Below are positions 15,873 to 24,784 of a stretch of DNA of 64,000 nt, in pieces (the stretch's first letter is position 1; every line of letters begins with the position of its first letter). The notes beneath the pieces were generated by a model. It worked only from the letters and a program-made list of their open reading frames with translations, did not search any database and was not told the origin of the DNA. The translations under genes and the position numbers were made by a program. Source of the stretch: Calditrichota bacterium (lineage in GTDB: Bacteria > Calditrichota > Calditrichia > RBG-13-44-9 > J042). The DNA lies in NCBI GenBank assembly GCA_013150955.1, contig JAADJD010000019.1:1-64000 (forward strand), written 5' to 3'.

Positions 15873-17429
15873 GCCCACGGCATTTTCGACGTTCATTTGC
15901 TGTAAATATTCCATGGCTTTTTCCACCTGTCCCAGCTTGGCGTAAATGCCCGCAATCCTGCGTCGGGCTTCAGCAGCGTGCTGGGGGAAGCACCGGGCAA
16001 TTTCCTCGAACCAGCGAATGGATTCGCTCAGTCGCCCCTGTTTTAAATGGACGATTGCCAGTCCCTGGTAATTTTCGTAAACCTCGGGCTGCAGGGAACA
16101 GGCCCGTGAGAAGGCCTGTTCGGCATCGGTCCAGTGCGCGGCATTCATACAGGCATATCCCAGCAGGGTCCAGTAAAGACCGTTGTCGGGTTCTAATGCT
16201 GTTGCCTTGCGATACAGGTGGACTGAAAATTCGGGATGATTGTGTATGTCGAAAAACCGTCCCAGCACCCGGATGACCGTGGCCGGATCGGTGAATTGGT
16301 CAATGGTCTCCTGAATATAGGCAAAGGTTTCCCGGAATCGGGGAATCTGATCGGGGATGTGCTGCAGGGCTTCCAGAAATTTTTGTAACACCAGGTTGCG
16401 GTCCAGAACCTTATCGATTCCCAGTTCGGTGAATGCCTCCTGCTCGTACGTCCAGTACTGTTGCAGTCCGCGGGCAACTTCTTCCCAATTTTCCCGCTTG
16501 CCTTGAATGAGCGCATACAGGAACCACCCCAGTCGCTGACGGGGGGCAATATGCAGGGCCCGCTGGACATGGAGTAGAGCGGTATCCAGTTCGTTTTGGT
16601 CGTTATAAAAATTGGCCAGTACCAGCCGGGCAGTGGCCTCGATTTTGGAGGTCAGCTGGTTGGATTGGATGGCTGCTTCCAGAAGCTTTTGGCCCTTTTC
16701 AAACTGCCCGTCCAGGATGTAGGTTTGTCCCAGTTGATATTTGGCGTAGGCATTATCGGGCTCTTCCTGAACCTGGATTTCCAGGAATTGAATGTTGCGC
16801 TGAATTTTTTGCGCCAGCATGTCGTCGGGCAGCTGATAGCCCAGGTGTTCGATGCGGACGTTCAGATTGGCGAAACGGGCGCCGGCTCGCTGCAGGGAAG
16901 GGGTGATCTGTTCGTGGATCCGGCCTTCGAATTGAACGCCGGGCAGTTTGCGAAACAGGCGAGGATACGTCTGAATGTGAGGAACCGATCCCAGCCGCCC
17001 GTTCACCGGGCTGTAAACCTGAATGTAGTAGGCATCCGCTTTTGCAGATTGCACCGCCTGTTTAACTTTCTGGTGGTATTCGGGATGTAAACGTTCGTCG
17101 GCATCCAGATATAAAATCCAGGGGAAGCGGGCGTGTTTTAAGGCCACGTTTCGAGCTTTCGCAAAGTGGTTTTCCCACTCAATCTGAAATATGCGTGCTC
17201 CGTATTGCCGGGCGATATCCAGGGTCTGATCGGTGGATCCGGTGTCCACAATCACCACTTCCGCAACCAATCCGCGGACGCTCTCCAGGCAGCCGGGCAG
17301 GTGGTGCGCTTCGTTTTTAACAATCATGCACAGGGAAATGGGGGCATGCGTCTTGGATGAGGAATGGGAAAAAGGATGGGAAATTCGCTTCCCTGCGTGT
17401 TTCGATTTTTTCCTTTTTTTCTTTCCCAT
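15870..17429 (-). CDS. Family 2 glycosyltransferase with TPR domain
   Basis: A 519-residue protein. Residues ~30-260 form a GT2 catalytic domain: ISLCMIVKNEAHHLPGCLES, VVIVDTGSTDQTLDIA and the metal-binding WILYLDADERLHPE. The rest is a run of TPR helices (for example DNAYAKYQLGQTYILDGQFE). The N-terminal 25 residues are very basic. GT2-TPR proteins next to flagellin genes often glycosylate flagellin, and the position upstream of both flagellins makes that the leading guess. It is 2 bp after the small sigma-region-4-like gene, so the two are probably co-transcribed with csrA and fliW. Confidence 0.85.
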   Translation of the reverse strand: MGKKKRKKSKHAGKRISHPFSHSSSKTHAPISLCMIVKNEAHHLPGCLESVRGLVAEVVIVDTGSTDQTLDIARQYGARIFQIEWENHFAKARNVALKHARFPWILYLDADERLHPEYHQKVKQAVQSAKADAYYIQVYSPVNGRLGSVPHIQTYPRLFRKLPGVQFEGRIHEQITPSLQRAGARFANLNVRIEHLGYQLPDDMLAQKIQRNIQFLEIQVQEEPDNAYAKYQLGQTYILDGQFEKGQKLLEAAIQSNQLTSKIEATARLVLANFYNDQNELDTALLHVQRALHIAPRQRLGWFLYALIQGKRENWEEVARGLQQYWTYEQEAFTELGIDKVLDRNLVLQKFLEALQHIPDQIPRFRETFAYIQETIDQFTDPATVIRVLGRFFDIHNHPEFSVHLYRKATALEPDNGLYWTLLGYACMNAAHWTDAEQAFSRACSLQPEVYENYQGLAIVHLKQGRLSESIRWFEEIARCFPQHAAEARRRIAGIYAKLGQVEKAMEYLQQMNVENAVG

Positions 17430-17431
17430 CG

Positions 17432-17692
17432 TTATCCATACACTCTGGCTGTCAGTACACTGGATGCTTCTTCCACCTGTAAAAAGTGGGCAATTTTTGC
17501 GTGGATTTGATCCAGCTGTTGTTGAATGTTGCGCGCATCCTTACCCAGCAGCTCTGAAATTTCTTCGGGCGTTAATCCTTCGTAATAATACAGAGCCACC
17601 AGGATGCGTTCGTGGTTATCCAGATTTTTTAAGGCACCCATGGTAATGTCCACTTGTGTTGGTTTGGGTTGCGAACCATTTTGCCTGCTCAT
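17432..17692 (-). CDS. Small protein with a sigma-70 region 4-like helix-turn-helix
   Basis: An 86-residue protein. LDNHERILVALYYYEGLTPEEISELLGKDARNIQQQLDQI, seen here as ERILVALYYYEGLTPEEIS and the helix after it, is the layout of sigma factor region 4, but regions 2 and 3 are missing. It cannot be a full sigma factor; it might bind DNA or RNA polymerase as a regulator of the flagellar block. It lies 10 bp after csrA and 2 bp before the glycosyltransferase. I know no named homologue. Confidence 0.7.
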   Translation of the reverse strand: MSRQNGSQPKPTQVDITMGALKNLDNHERILVALYYYEGLTPEEISELLGKDARNIQQQLDQIHAKIAHFLQVEEASSVLTARVYG

Positions 17693-17702
17693 CGACTGCC
17701 CC

Positions 17703-17942
17703 CTAATAATTGATTAATCGCTTAAACACATACGCCGCTTTTTTGAGCCTCATGTGATCGGTTGCGCTGGCCAGGCGATTAAATTGTTTGATTCGGTCTA
17801 TGACTTCCTGTCGAAAAATGGGTACGTCTTCTGGTGCGGAAATACCTAAACGCACTTTGTTATGCGAAATTTTGAGAATCTTAACCGAAATCCCGTTCCC
17901 GATAACAATATTCTGACCTAACTTCCTTGTTAATACCAGCAT
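17703..17942 (-). CDS. csrA: Carbon storage regulator / translational repressor CsrA
   Basis: A 79-residue CsrA. MLVLTRKLGQNIVIGNGISV, then HNKVRLGISAPEDVPIFRQE, is the full family pattern, including the RNA-binding strands and the conserved arginine after the VRLGI strand. It follows fliW (38 bp), the protein antagonist that releases CsrA from flagellin mRNA in Bacillus and Campylobacter. Candidate target hairpins are visible at both flagellin genes, fliD and csrA itself. The C-terminal tail (MRLKKAAYVFKRLINY) is longer and more basic than in enterobacterial CsrA. Confidence 0.95.
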   Translation of the reverse strand: MLVLTRKLGQNIVIGNGISVKILKISHNKVRLGISAPEDVPIFRQEVIDRIKQFNRLASATDHMRLKKAAYVFKRLINY

Positions 17943-17947
17943 AATGC

Positions 17948-17959
17948 ACCATCCTTGGT
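17948..17959 (-). promoter_or_regulatory. Candidate CsrA autoregulatory hairpin upstream of csrA
   Basis: The mRNA reads ACCA-AGGA-TGGT, a perfect 4-bp stem with the GGA motif in the loop, 5 bases before the csrA ATG. ACCAAGGATGGT resembles the CsrA SELEX consensus RUACARGGAUGU closely. Confidence 0.65.
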
Positions 17960-17980
17960 TTTTGGTTCATGTTCCCTTCC

Positions 17981-18409
17981 TTAGGAAATGGGTAAAGCTA
18001 TGGGTAAATCGTCCGACGGCAATATGATTTGTTCGCCCTCCTTTTTTTGATAATCAATCACAATTGGGCTTTTCAGATTGATGGTCACTTTCCCTCCCTC
18101 GCCTTTCAGGGTCACCACACAGAACAGGTCCATGAGTTCGTCGGAAGAAAACAGTTTTTCCACCAGATGGTCGGGCAATTCTTTGCCGTAATCGGGAGCG
18201 ACCAGAAAGGGGTTCAGGACGGGGAACCCAATTTCTTTCATATCCACTGAAATGAGCCATCGGAATGGTTCATATTCCTCATCGTTAATGATGATAAACT
18301 GATGACAATCCTCGAACCCAATCATCCCTTTGGGGAAATGGACTATCAAGTCCTCGGTGAATTCCAGTTCTCCGAATTGTCGCGTCGCTACTTTCATTTC
18401 CTTCTCCAT
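17981..18409 (-). CDS. fliW: Flagellar assembly factor FliW
   Basis: A 142-residue FliW, which binds flagellin and, when flagellin is low, instead binds CsrA and lifts its repression. The pattern ELEFTEDLIVHFPKGMIGFE and the later FRWLISVDMKEIGFPVLNP are typical. The start may be the in-frame ATG at 18397, which has a good GGAGAAGGAA site; the ATG at 18409 is kept as the longest option. It is the first gene of the fliW-csrA unit. Confidence 0.93.
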   Translation of the reverse strand: MEKEMKVATRQFGELEFTEDLIVHFPKGMIGFEDCHQFIIINDEEYEPFRWLISVDMKEIGFPVLNPFLVAPDYGKELPDHLVEKLFSSDELMDLFCVVTLKGEGGKVTINLKSPIVIDYQKKEGEQIILPSDDLPIALPIS

Positions 18410-18561
18410 TTCGCTTGCATCCTTTGTTTTGCAATTTCAATGCCACTTTGCAAATTTTTGTTTAACATCTGTAAAAACAAGGCATTGCCTGAATCCCCTG
18501 CGAGCGGGCCTTCCGCTAACACTGCCGATTTCAACACCAGATATCGGAATTTCCAACACCG

Positions 18562-19455
18562 TTACCGGATGAAGTCCACCAGCGAGATGTTCACCGTTTG
18601 CGCCAGGGCCCGCAGGGCGGTTTCCAGTGCTGTTTGTTCCATCTGCAGATCCACGACCGTCTGGGCCAGATCGGTGTCTTCGATCTTGGATAGAAATTCC
18701 TGGATGCGCAGATCTTCGCTATCGTACTGCTGCCGTAATAGCTGGAAACGATTGATCTTGGCCCCCAGTTTGGCATTTTCCTGGAGGATCTGATCCAGGG
18801 CGGCATCCAGCTGGGGAATGAGCCGGTTGATTTCTTGCGCATCCTGATTTTTAAAGGCATCCCGAACCTGGATCACCACATCAAATACATTCACCGGGCT
18901 CAGAAACGCCTCCTGTCCCGACACGTTGTAGGCATCTACCTTGCCATTTCCCAGTTCAACCTTTAATGCGCCGGAAACGCCATCCGGATTGGTGTCTACC
19001 CGGCTTCGATCCGGCGACAAAATAAAAGGCGCCTTGTTAACATTGACCCCACCAAATAGATAGCGATCTTTGAATTTGCTATTGGCCAGTTGAACCAGTT
19101 TATCCAGCATCTCGTCGTACTGCTTCACAAAAGCGTTCCATTCGTCATCGCCAATGCTGTCCACCCCCTGAATGGCCAGTTCTTTAAGGCGTGCAATCAC
19201 ATTGGCGCTGTCGTCCAGCACCTGCGAGGTAAAGTACATGAAGTCCAGGGCATTGTCGATGTTCTGCTCGAATCGCTGGTTCAACGTCAGCATGCGCCGA
19301 TAGCGGATGACGGTTTCGATTTTCTCCGGATCGTCGGAGATTTGATTGATGCGCTTCCCGGTAGCCAGATTTCGCTGGTAAATATTGATGCGTTCGCGGG
19401 TGTAATTTACCTGCCGCAATAAACTGTTGATGCTATAATTTTGAGTGACTCTCAT
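18562..19455 (-). CDS. flgL: Flagellar hook-filament junction protein FlgL
   Basis: A 297-residue FlgL (HAP3) joining hook and filament. Flagellin-like ends are visible: MRVTQNYSINSLLRQVNYTR with RNLATGKRINQISDDPEKI at the N terminus, and IEDTDLAQTVVDLQMEQTAL with AQTVNISLVDFIR at the C terminus. It follows flgK with 21 bp between. The 152-bp gap to fliW shows no clear promoter to me. Confidence 0.93.
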   Translation of the reverse strand: MRVTQNYSINSLLRQVNYTRERINIYQRNLATGKRINQISDDPEKIETVIRYRRMLTLNQRFEQNIDNALDFMYFTSQVLDDSANVIARLKELAIQGVDSIGDDEWNAFVKQYDEMLDKLVQLANSKFKDRYLFGGVNVNKAPFILSPDRSRVDTNPDGVSGALKVELGNGKVDAYNVSGQEAFLSPVNVFDVVIQVRDAFKNQDAQEINRLIPQLDAALDQILQENAKLGAKINRFQLLRQQYDSEDLRIQEFLSKIEDTDLAQTVVDLQMEQTALETALRALAQTVNISLVDFIR

Positions 19456-19476
19456 GGTTCACGCCTTTTTCAATAA

Positions 19477-20865
19477 TTATCCCATTTGAATGACCGTTTC
19501 CAGGACTTCGTCCACCACCCGGACGATTTTCGCGGCGGCCTCCAGGGCTCGCTGATATTTGATTAAATTGGTCATTTCCTCGTCCAGCGACACACCGGAA
19601 ACCGATTCTCGCTGGTTTTCAATTTGATCGCGAAGCAGTTGCTGATTGAAGCGCGTATCCTGAGCCACCTGAATTTCCGTGCCCAGGGTGGTGACCATGG
19701 TGCTGTAAAAATCGTTCAGGGTTTCGGTGCGGCCATTAAAAATTTTCTTGTTGCGCAGGTTGGCGATGGCCAGGGCCACTTCGCCATTTCCCACCGAGCC
19801 GTCCAGCGATGCTGCAATGTTGGCCACATTGTTGGCAATGTCTGGAGAAATTTCAATGGATCGAGCATCCGTGCCGGTAAAAAAATTCAATCCGGTTGCC
19901 GATTGGGGCGGATCTCCCACCGGAAGTCCTTTCCCTTTCCGGTGAATGCGATTGACTTCGTCGATGAGATTGCGGGCCAGGGTGTTCAGGTCGTCCAGCA
20001 GTTTCTGAATGGTATTATTGTGCAGGTTTAACAATCCCCCCAGTCGCCCATTGCGGATGGTAATTTCCTGCCCCTCGTTGCTGCGGATGCGCAGTTTCAA
20101 ATTGCCGTTGTCGTTGTAGGATTCCAGTGTGAGGGGTTTGTATTTATCGCCACCCACCAGCATCATGCCCTCTACCGATACGGTCATGATGCCACGGTCG
20201 TTTTCCACGTAACGAATGTCCAGATACTCCGAAAGCTTGTCCAGAAGCAAATCCCGCTGGTCTCGCAAATCGTTGGCCTGACCGCCCGTGCCTTCGGCGC
20301 CAGAAATCTGCGCATTCAGTTCCGCAATCTGACGAATCAGTTCGTTAATTTGATTGACCATGGACTGGCCATCCTGGCGCAGGGACTTCTGGATTTCCGA
20401 CAGGCTTTCGTACTTGCCCCGGAAGGTTTCCACCAGGGTGGTGGCCTTTTGCACCAGGGTATTGCGGATGGTGGTGTTTTCCGGTTCGCTGGAGAGTCGG
20501 CTGAATTCGGAGAAAAATTCGGTGATCAGGTTGCCGATGCTGTTTTCAGCCGGTTCCTGGATGACGGTTTCCACCTGCAGGAGGACGTTTTCCTCAATTT
20601 CGGCCCGACCAAAGGTGTGGCTGGCGCGTCGGTATTGTAAATCCAGTAACTGGCTGCGAATGCGTTCAATCTGATCGGCCTTCACCCCCAGCCCCAGTTG
20701 CCCTTTGACCAGATTCAGTGGACGGGCCGATTGCAATTGCACCCGTTGGCGACTGTAACCGGGAGTGTTAACGTTGGCAATGTTGTGGCTGGCAACATCC
20801 AGACCCAATCGATTGGCCCAGATTGCCCGCCGTGCAATATCCAGACTTTGAAATATTCCTGGCAT
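19477..20865 (-). CDS. flgK: Flagellar hook-associated protein FlgK
   Basis: A 462-residue FlgK (HAP1). The rod/hook-type N terminus is SLDIARRAIWANRLGLDVA followed by SHNIANVNTPGYSRQRV, and the C terminus (SVSGVSLDEEMTNLIKYQRA, then LEAAAKIVRVVDEVLETVIQM) is the usual coiled-coil end. It is shorter than enteric FlgK, so the variable middle domain is reduced. It starts 11 bp after the FlgN-like gene. Confidence 0.94.
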   Translation of the reverse strand: MPGIFQSLDIARRAIWANRLGLDVASHNIANVNTPGYSRQRVQLQSARPLNLVKGQLGLGVKADQIERIRSQLLDLQYRRASHTFGRAEIEENVLLQVETVIQEPAENSIGNLITEFFSEFSRLSSEPENTTIRNTLVQKATTLVETFRGKYESLSEIQKSLRQDGQSMVNQINELIRQIAELNAQISGAEGTGGQANDLRDQRDLLLDKLSEYLDIRYVENDRGIMTVSVEGMMLVGGDKYKPLTLESYNDNGNLKLRIRSNEGQEITIRNGRLGGLLNLHNNTIQKLLDDLNTLARNLIDEVNRIHRKGKGLPVGDPPQSATGLNFFTGTDARSIEISPDIANNVANIAASLDGSVGNGEVALAIANLRNKKIFNGRTETLNDFYSTMVTTLGTEIQVAQDTRFNQQLLRDQIENQRESVSGVSLDEEMTNLIKYQRALEAAAKIVRVVDEVLETVIQMG

Positions 20866-20876
20866 CGGTTAAACCC

Positions 20877-21362
20877 TTATAGCGTTTTGTCCACCCAGAG
20901 ATTCCGCTGAGGCAGTGTGCGACCCGGTTTATAACCGGCACTCTTTTCTCCGGTCGACAGAATCGAGCGCAGCATGGTCTGGACAAATCCCAGCGAGTTT
21001 TCCAGCAACGCCTGATTGTTCTGCTTCAGCTGATCAATATCTTCCCGCAGCGCCCGCAACTGAGTGTTCCAGTTTTCAAATTCCATCAGTTCCTGATCGT
21101 TGAGGAGCTTTAAAACCGGGTAGTTTGGGGCAATGGAGGCGTGGGTGGCACCGGCGGACAATCGGTTAAGTATGGATTGCCAGTTGCTTTCAACTTCCTG
21201 AAGTTGCTCCAGACACTGAAATTGCCGCTCATTCAGCTCGTCCAGGGAATCCAGCTGATTCCTTAACAGGAGGGTCTGCTGTTCCTGGAGTAAACGCTTC
21301 AAATCCTTTAGTAAAGCGACACGCTTTTTAAGAAGATCGAGAATCAATCGTCCATGACTCAT
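20877..21362 (-). CDS. flgN: FlgN-like export chaperone
   Basis: A 161-residue helical protein with the FlgN pattern: LLKDLKRLLQEQQTLLLRNQ then LDELNERQFQCLEQLQEVES. FlgN is the chaperone for the hook-associated proteins FlgK and FlgL, and this gene directly precedes both. The last ~25 residues (GEKSAGYKPGRTLPQRN) are polar and probably bind the export substrate or gate. Confidence 0.78.
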   Translation of the reverse strand: MSHGRLILDLLKKRVALLKDLKRLLQEQQTLLLRNQLDSLDELNERQFQCLEQLQEVESNWQSILNRLSAGATHASIAPNYPVLKLLNDQELMEFENWNTQLRALREDIDQLKQNNQALLENSLGFVQTMLRSILSTGEKSAGYKPGRTLPQRNLWVDKTL

Positions 21363-21394
21363 CTTCTGTCCACCTTCCTTGATTTCCTATGCTA

Positions 21395-21422
21395 TATTCG
21401 GAAACGCAGGAAAGATTCTTTA
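21395..21422 (-). promoter_or_regulatory. Possible sigma-28 promoter of flgN-flgK-flgL
   Basis: On the minus strand TAAA (21419-21422), 16 bases, then TCCGAATA (21395-21402) resemble a FliA promoter weakly. It sits ~35 bp before the flgN start. Confidence 0.35.
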
Positions 21423-21540
21423 CCGGGAAATTTGGAGAAAGGTGGAATGGATGCGGCTGTGGAGGGAGAATCTTCTCGAATACATGGATTGTCGGTACGG
21501 CAATCTGAACAAAACTGAATGCAATTTTGTATGCTTTAAC

Positions 21541-21785
21541 TCAGATTTTGCCTCAGACCACGAATGACGCCAATGAACACAAGTAAAATGCATTAAACCG
21601 CGAATCGCAGGAATGAACCTAAGAATTTCAACAAAATAGCGAATAAATCCCGGAACACATTTTCATCCAGATATCATCAAACGGATTTTATTTTTTGTTC
21701 GTGTTAATTCGTGTCATTCGTGGGCTATTGCGTAATCCGGGTTTAGATGAATTCGTGTGATTCCCGGTTTGATACATAACTTAAG
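21541..21785 (+). repeat. Composite of dispersed 165-bp-family elements at the end of the ABC exporter operon
   Basis: The block starts TCAGATTTTGCC and ends CATAACTTAAG, degenerate forms of the family termini, and is flanked by the 5-bp duplication TTAAC (21536-21540, 21786-21790). Inside, a second partial copy ending GCGTAATCCGGG is recognisable. The right-hand duplication contains the stop codon of the permease gene (21786-21788), so the insertion left that gene intact. The other bases of the 423-bp gap hold only the possible flgN promoter. Confidence 0.85.
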
Positions 21786-22910
21786 TTAACCAATCCGCTT
21801 GCTGAATTTAAGTATGCTGGCCAGGAAGATGAGCAGACCGAATCCCGTCAGGGCCCCGATGTCTGGCAATAAGTAAACCCAGCTGCTCCCCTTCTGGAAA
21901 ATGTCGCGAATGACGAACATCATGTATCGCATGGGATTCAGGTAAGTGAGTGTTTGCAGAAGTTCTGGCATGTTGGGGATGGGGATGAAGAAGCCGCTCA
22001 TCAAAATCATGAACACCATGAAAAACCAGGCCACAAACATGGCCTGCTGCTGGGTCTGGGTGAAGGTGGAGATGAAAATGCCCAGTCCCAGGGTGGTGAA
22101 CAGGTAAATGAAGGCGATGGCCCCCAGCAGGGGATAGCTGCCATGCATCTGCACCCGGAAAATCCACTGGGCCACTTTCATTACCAAAACCAGCTCCGCA
22201 AAGGAGAGGATGAGAAACGGGATGAGCTTACCGGCAAGCAACTGCAGTTTACCCATCGGGGTGACCAGCAATTGCTCCAGGGTACCGATTTCGCGTTCAC
22301 GCACCAGGCTCATCGCGGTTAACATCATGGGAATGATGGTGAGCAGGACGACCACGATGCCGGGAATCATAAACTGCGCCGAATCCAGGTTCAGATTGTA
22401 CCACATACGTTCCTGCAGATGCAGGCGAGGAGCTGTTGGCCTGTAGCTGACGGGATGCCCGGCCGGAGAAAGCTGTGTGGCAGTTTGTTGCAGAATGCCC
22501 CGGGCATAACCCAGCGCCACGCCGGCGGTGTTGCCATCCACCCCATCGACGATGAGCTGCACATCCGGTTGCAGTCCCCGGCGCAGCAGGCGCCCAAAAT
22601 CGCGAGGAATGACCAGAGCCATCTGGGCTTTCCACCCCTGAAGGTATTCCCCGATGTGGGTCAGGAGGATATCCCTGGCCTGGACGTCAAACCGATCCGT
22701 GTGTTGAAAAGCGCGCACCAGCTCCCGACTGATCCGACTGTTGTCCAGATCCACGATGATTAAGCGAACGTGCTTGACCTCCGTGGTAATGGCATAGCCC
22801 AGCACCAGCATCTGGATCAGGGGAAACATAAACAAAAGGGCCAGCATCTCCCGCGTGCGTTTGACCTGCAGGAATTCTTTTTTAATCATGGCCAGTACGG
22901 GACGCATCAC
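21786..22910 (-). CDS. ABC-2 type exporter permease (YbhR-like)
   Basis: A 374-residue integral membrane protein with the ABC-2 permease plan: one N-terminal transmembrane helix (LALLFMFPLIQMLVLGYAI), a ~150-residue periplasmic domain, then five helices including the TAMSLVREREIGTLEQLLVT motif that contacts the ATPase. It overlaps the other permease gene by 4 bases. By arrangement it is the last gene of a TetR-TolC-HlyD-ATPase-ATPase-permease-permease operon, like the YbhGFSR system of E. coli, which exports drugs or other hydrophobic compounds. Confidence 0.92.
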   Translation of the reverse strand: MMRPVLAMIKKEFLQVKRTREMLALLFMFPLIQMLVLGYAITTEVKHVRLIIVDLDNSRISRELVRAFQHTDRFDVQARDILLTHIGEYLQGWKAQMALVIPRDFGRLLRRGLQPDVQLIVDGVDGNTAGVALGYARGILQQTATQLSPAGHPVSYRPTAPRLHLQERMWYNLNLDSAQFMIPGIVVVLLTIIPMMLTAMSLVREREIGTLEQLLVTPMGKLQLLAGKLIPFLILSFAELVLVMKVAQWIFRVQMHGSYPLLGAIAFIYLFTTLGLGIFISTFTQTQQQAMFVAWFFMVFMILMSGFFIPIPNMPELLQTLTYLNPMRYMMFVIRDIFQKGSSWVYLLPDIGALTGFGLLIFLASILKFSKRIG

Positions 22911-24025
22911 GCCTCCAGTGTGGTTTTGAACCGTTTACCCGCGATGATTAAAAGCACCGTGGACAATCCCATTAAAAACAGTGCCGGGGTGATCAACTGG
23001 GGCAGGGTATTGCCTTTTAACATAATTCCCCGCACAATAACCAGGTAATAGCGAGCCGGCACAATATAGCTGATGAGTTGAAGTATCCAGGGTAACGAGC
23101 GCAGCGGAAAAATAAATCCCGAAAGAAACAGGGTTGGCAACAGGGTGGCGCTTTGGGCTGCCATCATGGCCACCTGTTGCGTGGAGGTGACGGTGGAAAT
23201 CATCAACCCCAGGGATAGTGCGGTAATGATGTAAAGCAGTGTCAGAAAGGCCAGGAGCACAGCGCTCCCCGTGAAGGGAACTTGAAACACAAATACCCCG
23301 ATCAGCAAAATCCCCACTCCATCCAGAAAGGCCAGGAGTACGTAGGGGATGACTTTGCCAAGGATGATTTCCACCGGGGTCACCGGCGAGACCAGCAGCT
23401 GTTCCAGGGTACCGGTTTCCTTTTCGCGCGTGATGGCCACCGATGTGAGCAAGGCCGAAATCATCACCAGCAGCAGGGCCAGCAAACCGGGCACAAAAAA
23501 ATAGGCACTTTTCATGTCGGGATTAAACCAGATGGTGCTTTTCACCTCGAATGGGGCGGGGGGTGGGGCCAGTCGGGTTGTGGGCACCGCTTCTACAATC
23601 TGCTGGCAATAGTTGGAAATGTTTATGGCGGCATTGGGATCGCTGGCATCGATGATGAGCTGGAGATCAACCGTTGTTCCCTGCTGCCGCTGGCGGGAGT
23701 AGTCCGCCGGGATGATCAGCACCGCCCGCGCCTTTCGCCGAAGAAACAATGTTTCGATCTGCGATATGGGGGCGCGAAAGGCCATGACTTCGAAAAACGG
23801 GCTCCCTTCGAAATGCTGGATGAGTTCCCGGGATGCCGGGGTGCGATCCAGATCGATGATGGCCAGTTCCACCTTCTGGATTTCCAGGTTCAGCGCGTAG
23901 CCAAACATGATGAGCTGGATGACCGGCAGGAGAAAGATGATGGTCAGGCTCCGCGGATCGTGCAGGATGTGCCAGAATTCCTTTAAAGCAATGGCCGCAA
24001 TGCGGGAACGGGGTCTGCGCATCAT
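22907..24025 (-). CDS. ABC-2 type exporter permease (YbhS-like)
   Basis: A 372-residue ABC-2 permease, paralogous to its downstream neighbour. Features are the N-terminal helix IFLLPVIQLIMFGYALNLEI, a periplasmic domain, the coupling motif SVAITREKETGTLEQLLVSP and four to five C-terminal helices. The two permeases probably form a heterodimer. Start is 12 bp after the second ATPase gene. Confidence 0.93.
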   Translation of the reverse strand: MMRRPRSRIAAIALKEFWHILHDPRSLTIIFLLPVIQLIMFGYALNLEIQKVELAIIDLDRTPASRELIQHFEGSPFFEVMAFRAPISQIETLFLRRKARAVLIIPADYSRQRQQGTTVDLQLIIDASDPNAAINISNYCQQIVEAVPTTRLAPPPAPFEVKSTIWFNPDMKSAYFFVPGLLALLLVMISALLTSVAITREKETGTLEQLLVSPVTPVEIILGKVIPYVLLAFLDGVGILLIGVFVFQVPFTGSAVLLAFLTLLYIITALSLGLMISTVTSTQQVAMMAAQSATLLPTLFLSGFIFPLRSLPWILQLISYIVPARYYLVIVRGIMLKGNTLPQLITPALFLMGLSTVLLIIAGKRFKTTLEA

Positions 24026-24037
24026 CGATCATCCCAT

Positions 24038-24784
24038 TTAAGATTCAGTTAGCTGTTGTTGAATAAGGGAAACGAATACCTGTTGCATGCTGGATTTCCT
24101 GGAACGGGCTTTCAGGGTTTCTGGAGTGTCCATGGCAACGATTTTACCTTCGTGCATAATGGCCACCCGATGGCAATATTCCGCCTCTTCCATGAAATGG
24201 GTGGTGACAAAGATGGTTTTACCGCTTCGTGCCAGAGATTGAATGAGCCCCCAGAAGTCGCGTCGGGCACGGGGATCTACACCGGAGGTGGGCTCATCCA
24301 GAAATAAAACCGGCGGATCGTGCAACAGGGCGCAACTCAGGGCCAGCCTTTGTTTAAAACCCAGGGGCAAATCGCGGGCAAGCGTGGTTTCGAAGGCGGC
24401 CAGTTCCAATTGTTGAAAAAGTTGCTGTTTTTTCTGCTGGATCTGATCGCGGCGGAGGTGGTACAATCCGCCGTAGAATGCCAGATTTTCCCGAACTGTT
24501 AAGTCCTCGTACAACGAGAATTTCTGACTCATGTAGCCAATGTGTTGCTTGATCTGTTCCACCTGCGTCCGTACGTTAAAGCCGGCTGTCCAGGCGTTGC
24601 CATCGGAAGGGGCAAGCAGCCCACACAACATGCGAATAACGGTGGTTTTACCCGCACCGTTGGCACCCAGGAATCCAAAAATCTCCCCTTCATAAACCCG
24701 AAAACTTACCCGATCCACGGCCAGGAAGGTGCCAAAACGCCGGGTTAAGTGTTCGGCTACAATCGCCGGTTTTCGCTGGTTCAT
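24038..24784 (-). CDS. ABC transporter ATP-binding protein (second of pair)
   Basis: A 248-residue ATPase. Walker A is FLGANGAGKTTVIRML, the signature is the variant LPLGFKQRLALSCAL, and Walker B plus catalytic glutamate is VLFLDEPTSGVDP, with the switch histidine in IFVTTHFMEEAEY. The signature LGFKQ departs from the canonical LSGGQ, as is common in one ATPase of the YbhF type. In E. coli YbhF the two ATPase halves are fused; here they are separate genes overlapping by 4 bases. Confidence 0.93.
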   Translation of the reverse strand: MNQRKPAIVAEHLTRRFGTFLAVDRVSFRVYEGEIFGFLGANGAGKTTVIRMLCGLLAPSDGNAWTAGFNVRTQVEQIKQHIGYMSQKFSLYEDLTVRENLAFYGGLYHLRRDQIQQKKQQLFQQLELAAFETTLARDLPLGFKQRLALSCALLHDPPVLFLDEPTSGVDPRARRDFWGLIQSLARSGKTIFVTTHFMEEAEYCHRVAIMHEGKIVAMDTPETLKARSRKSSMQQVFVSLIQQQLTES

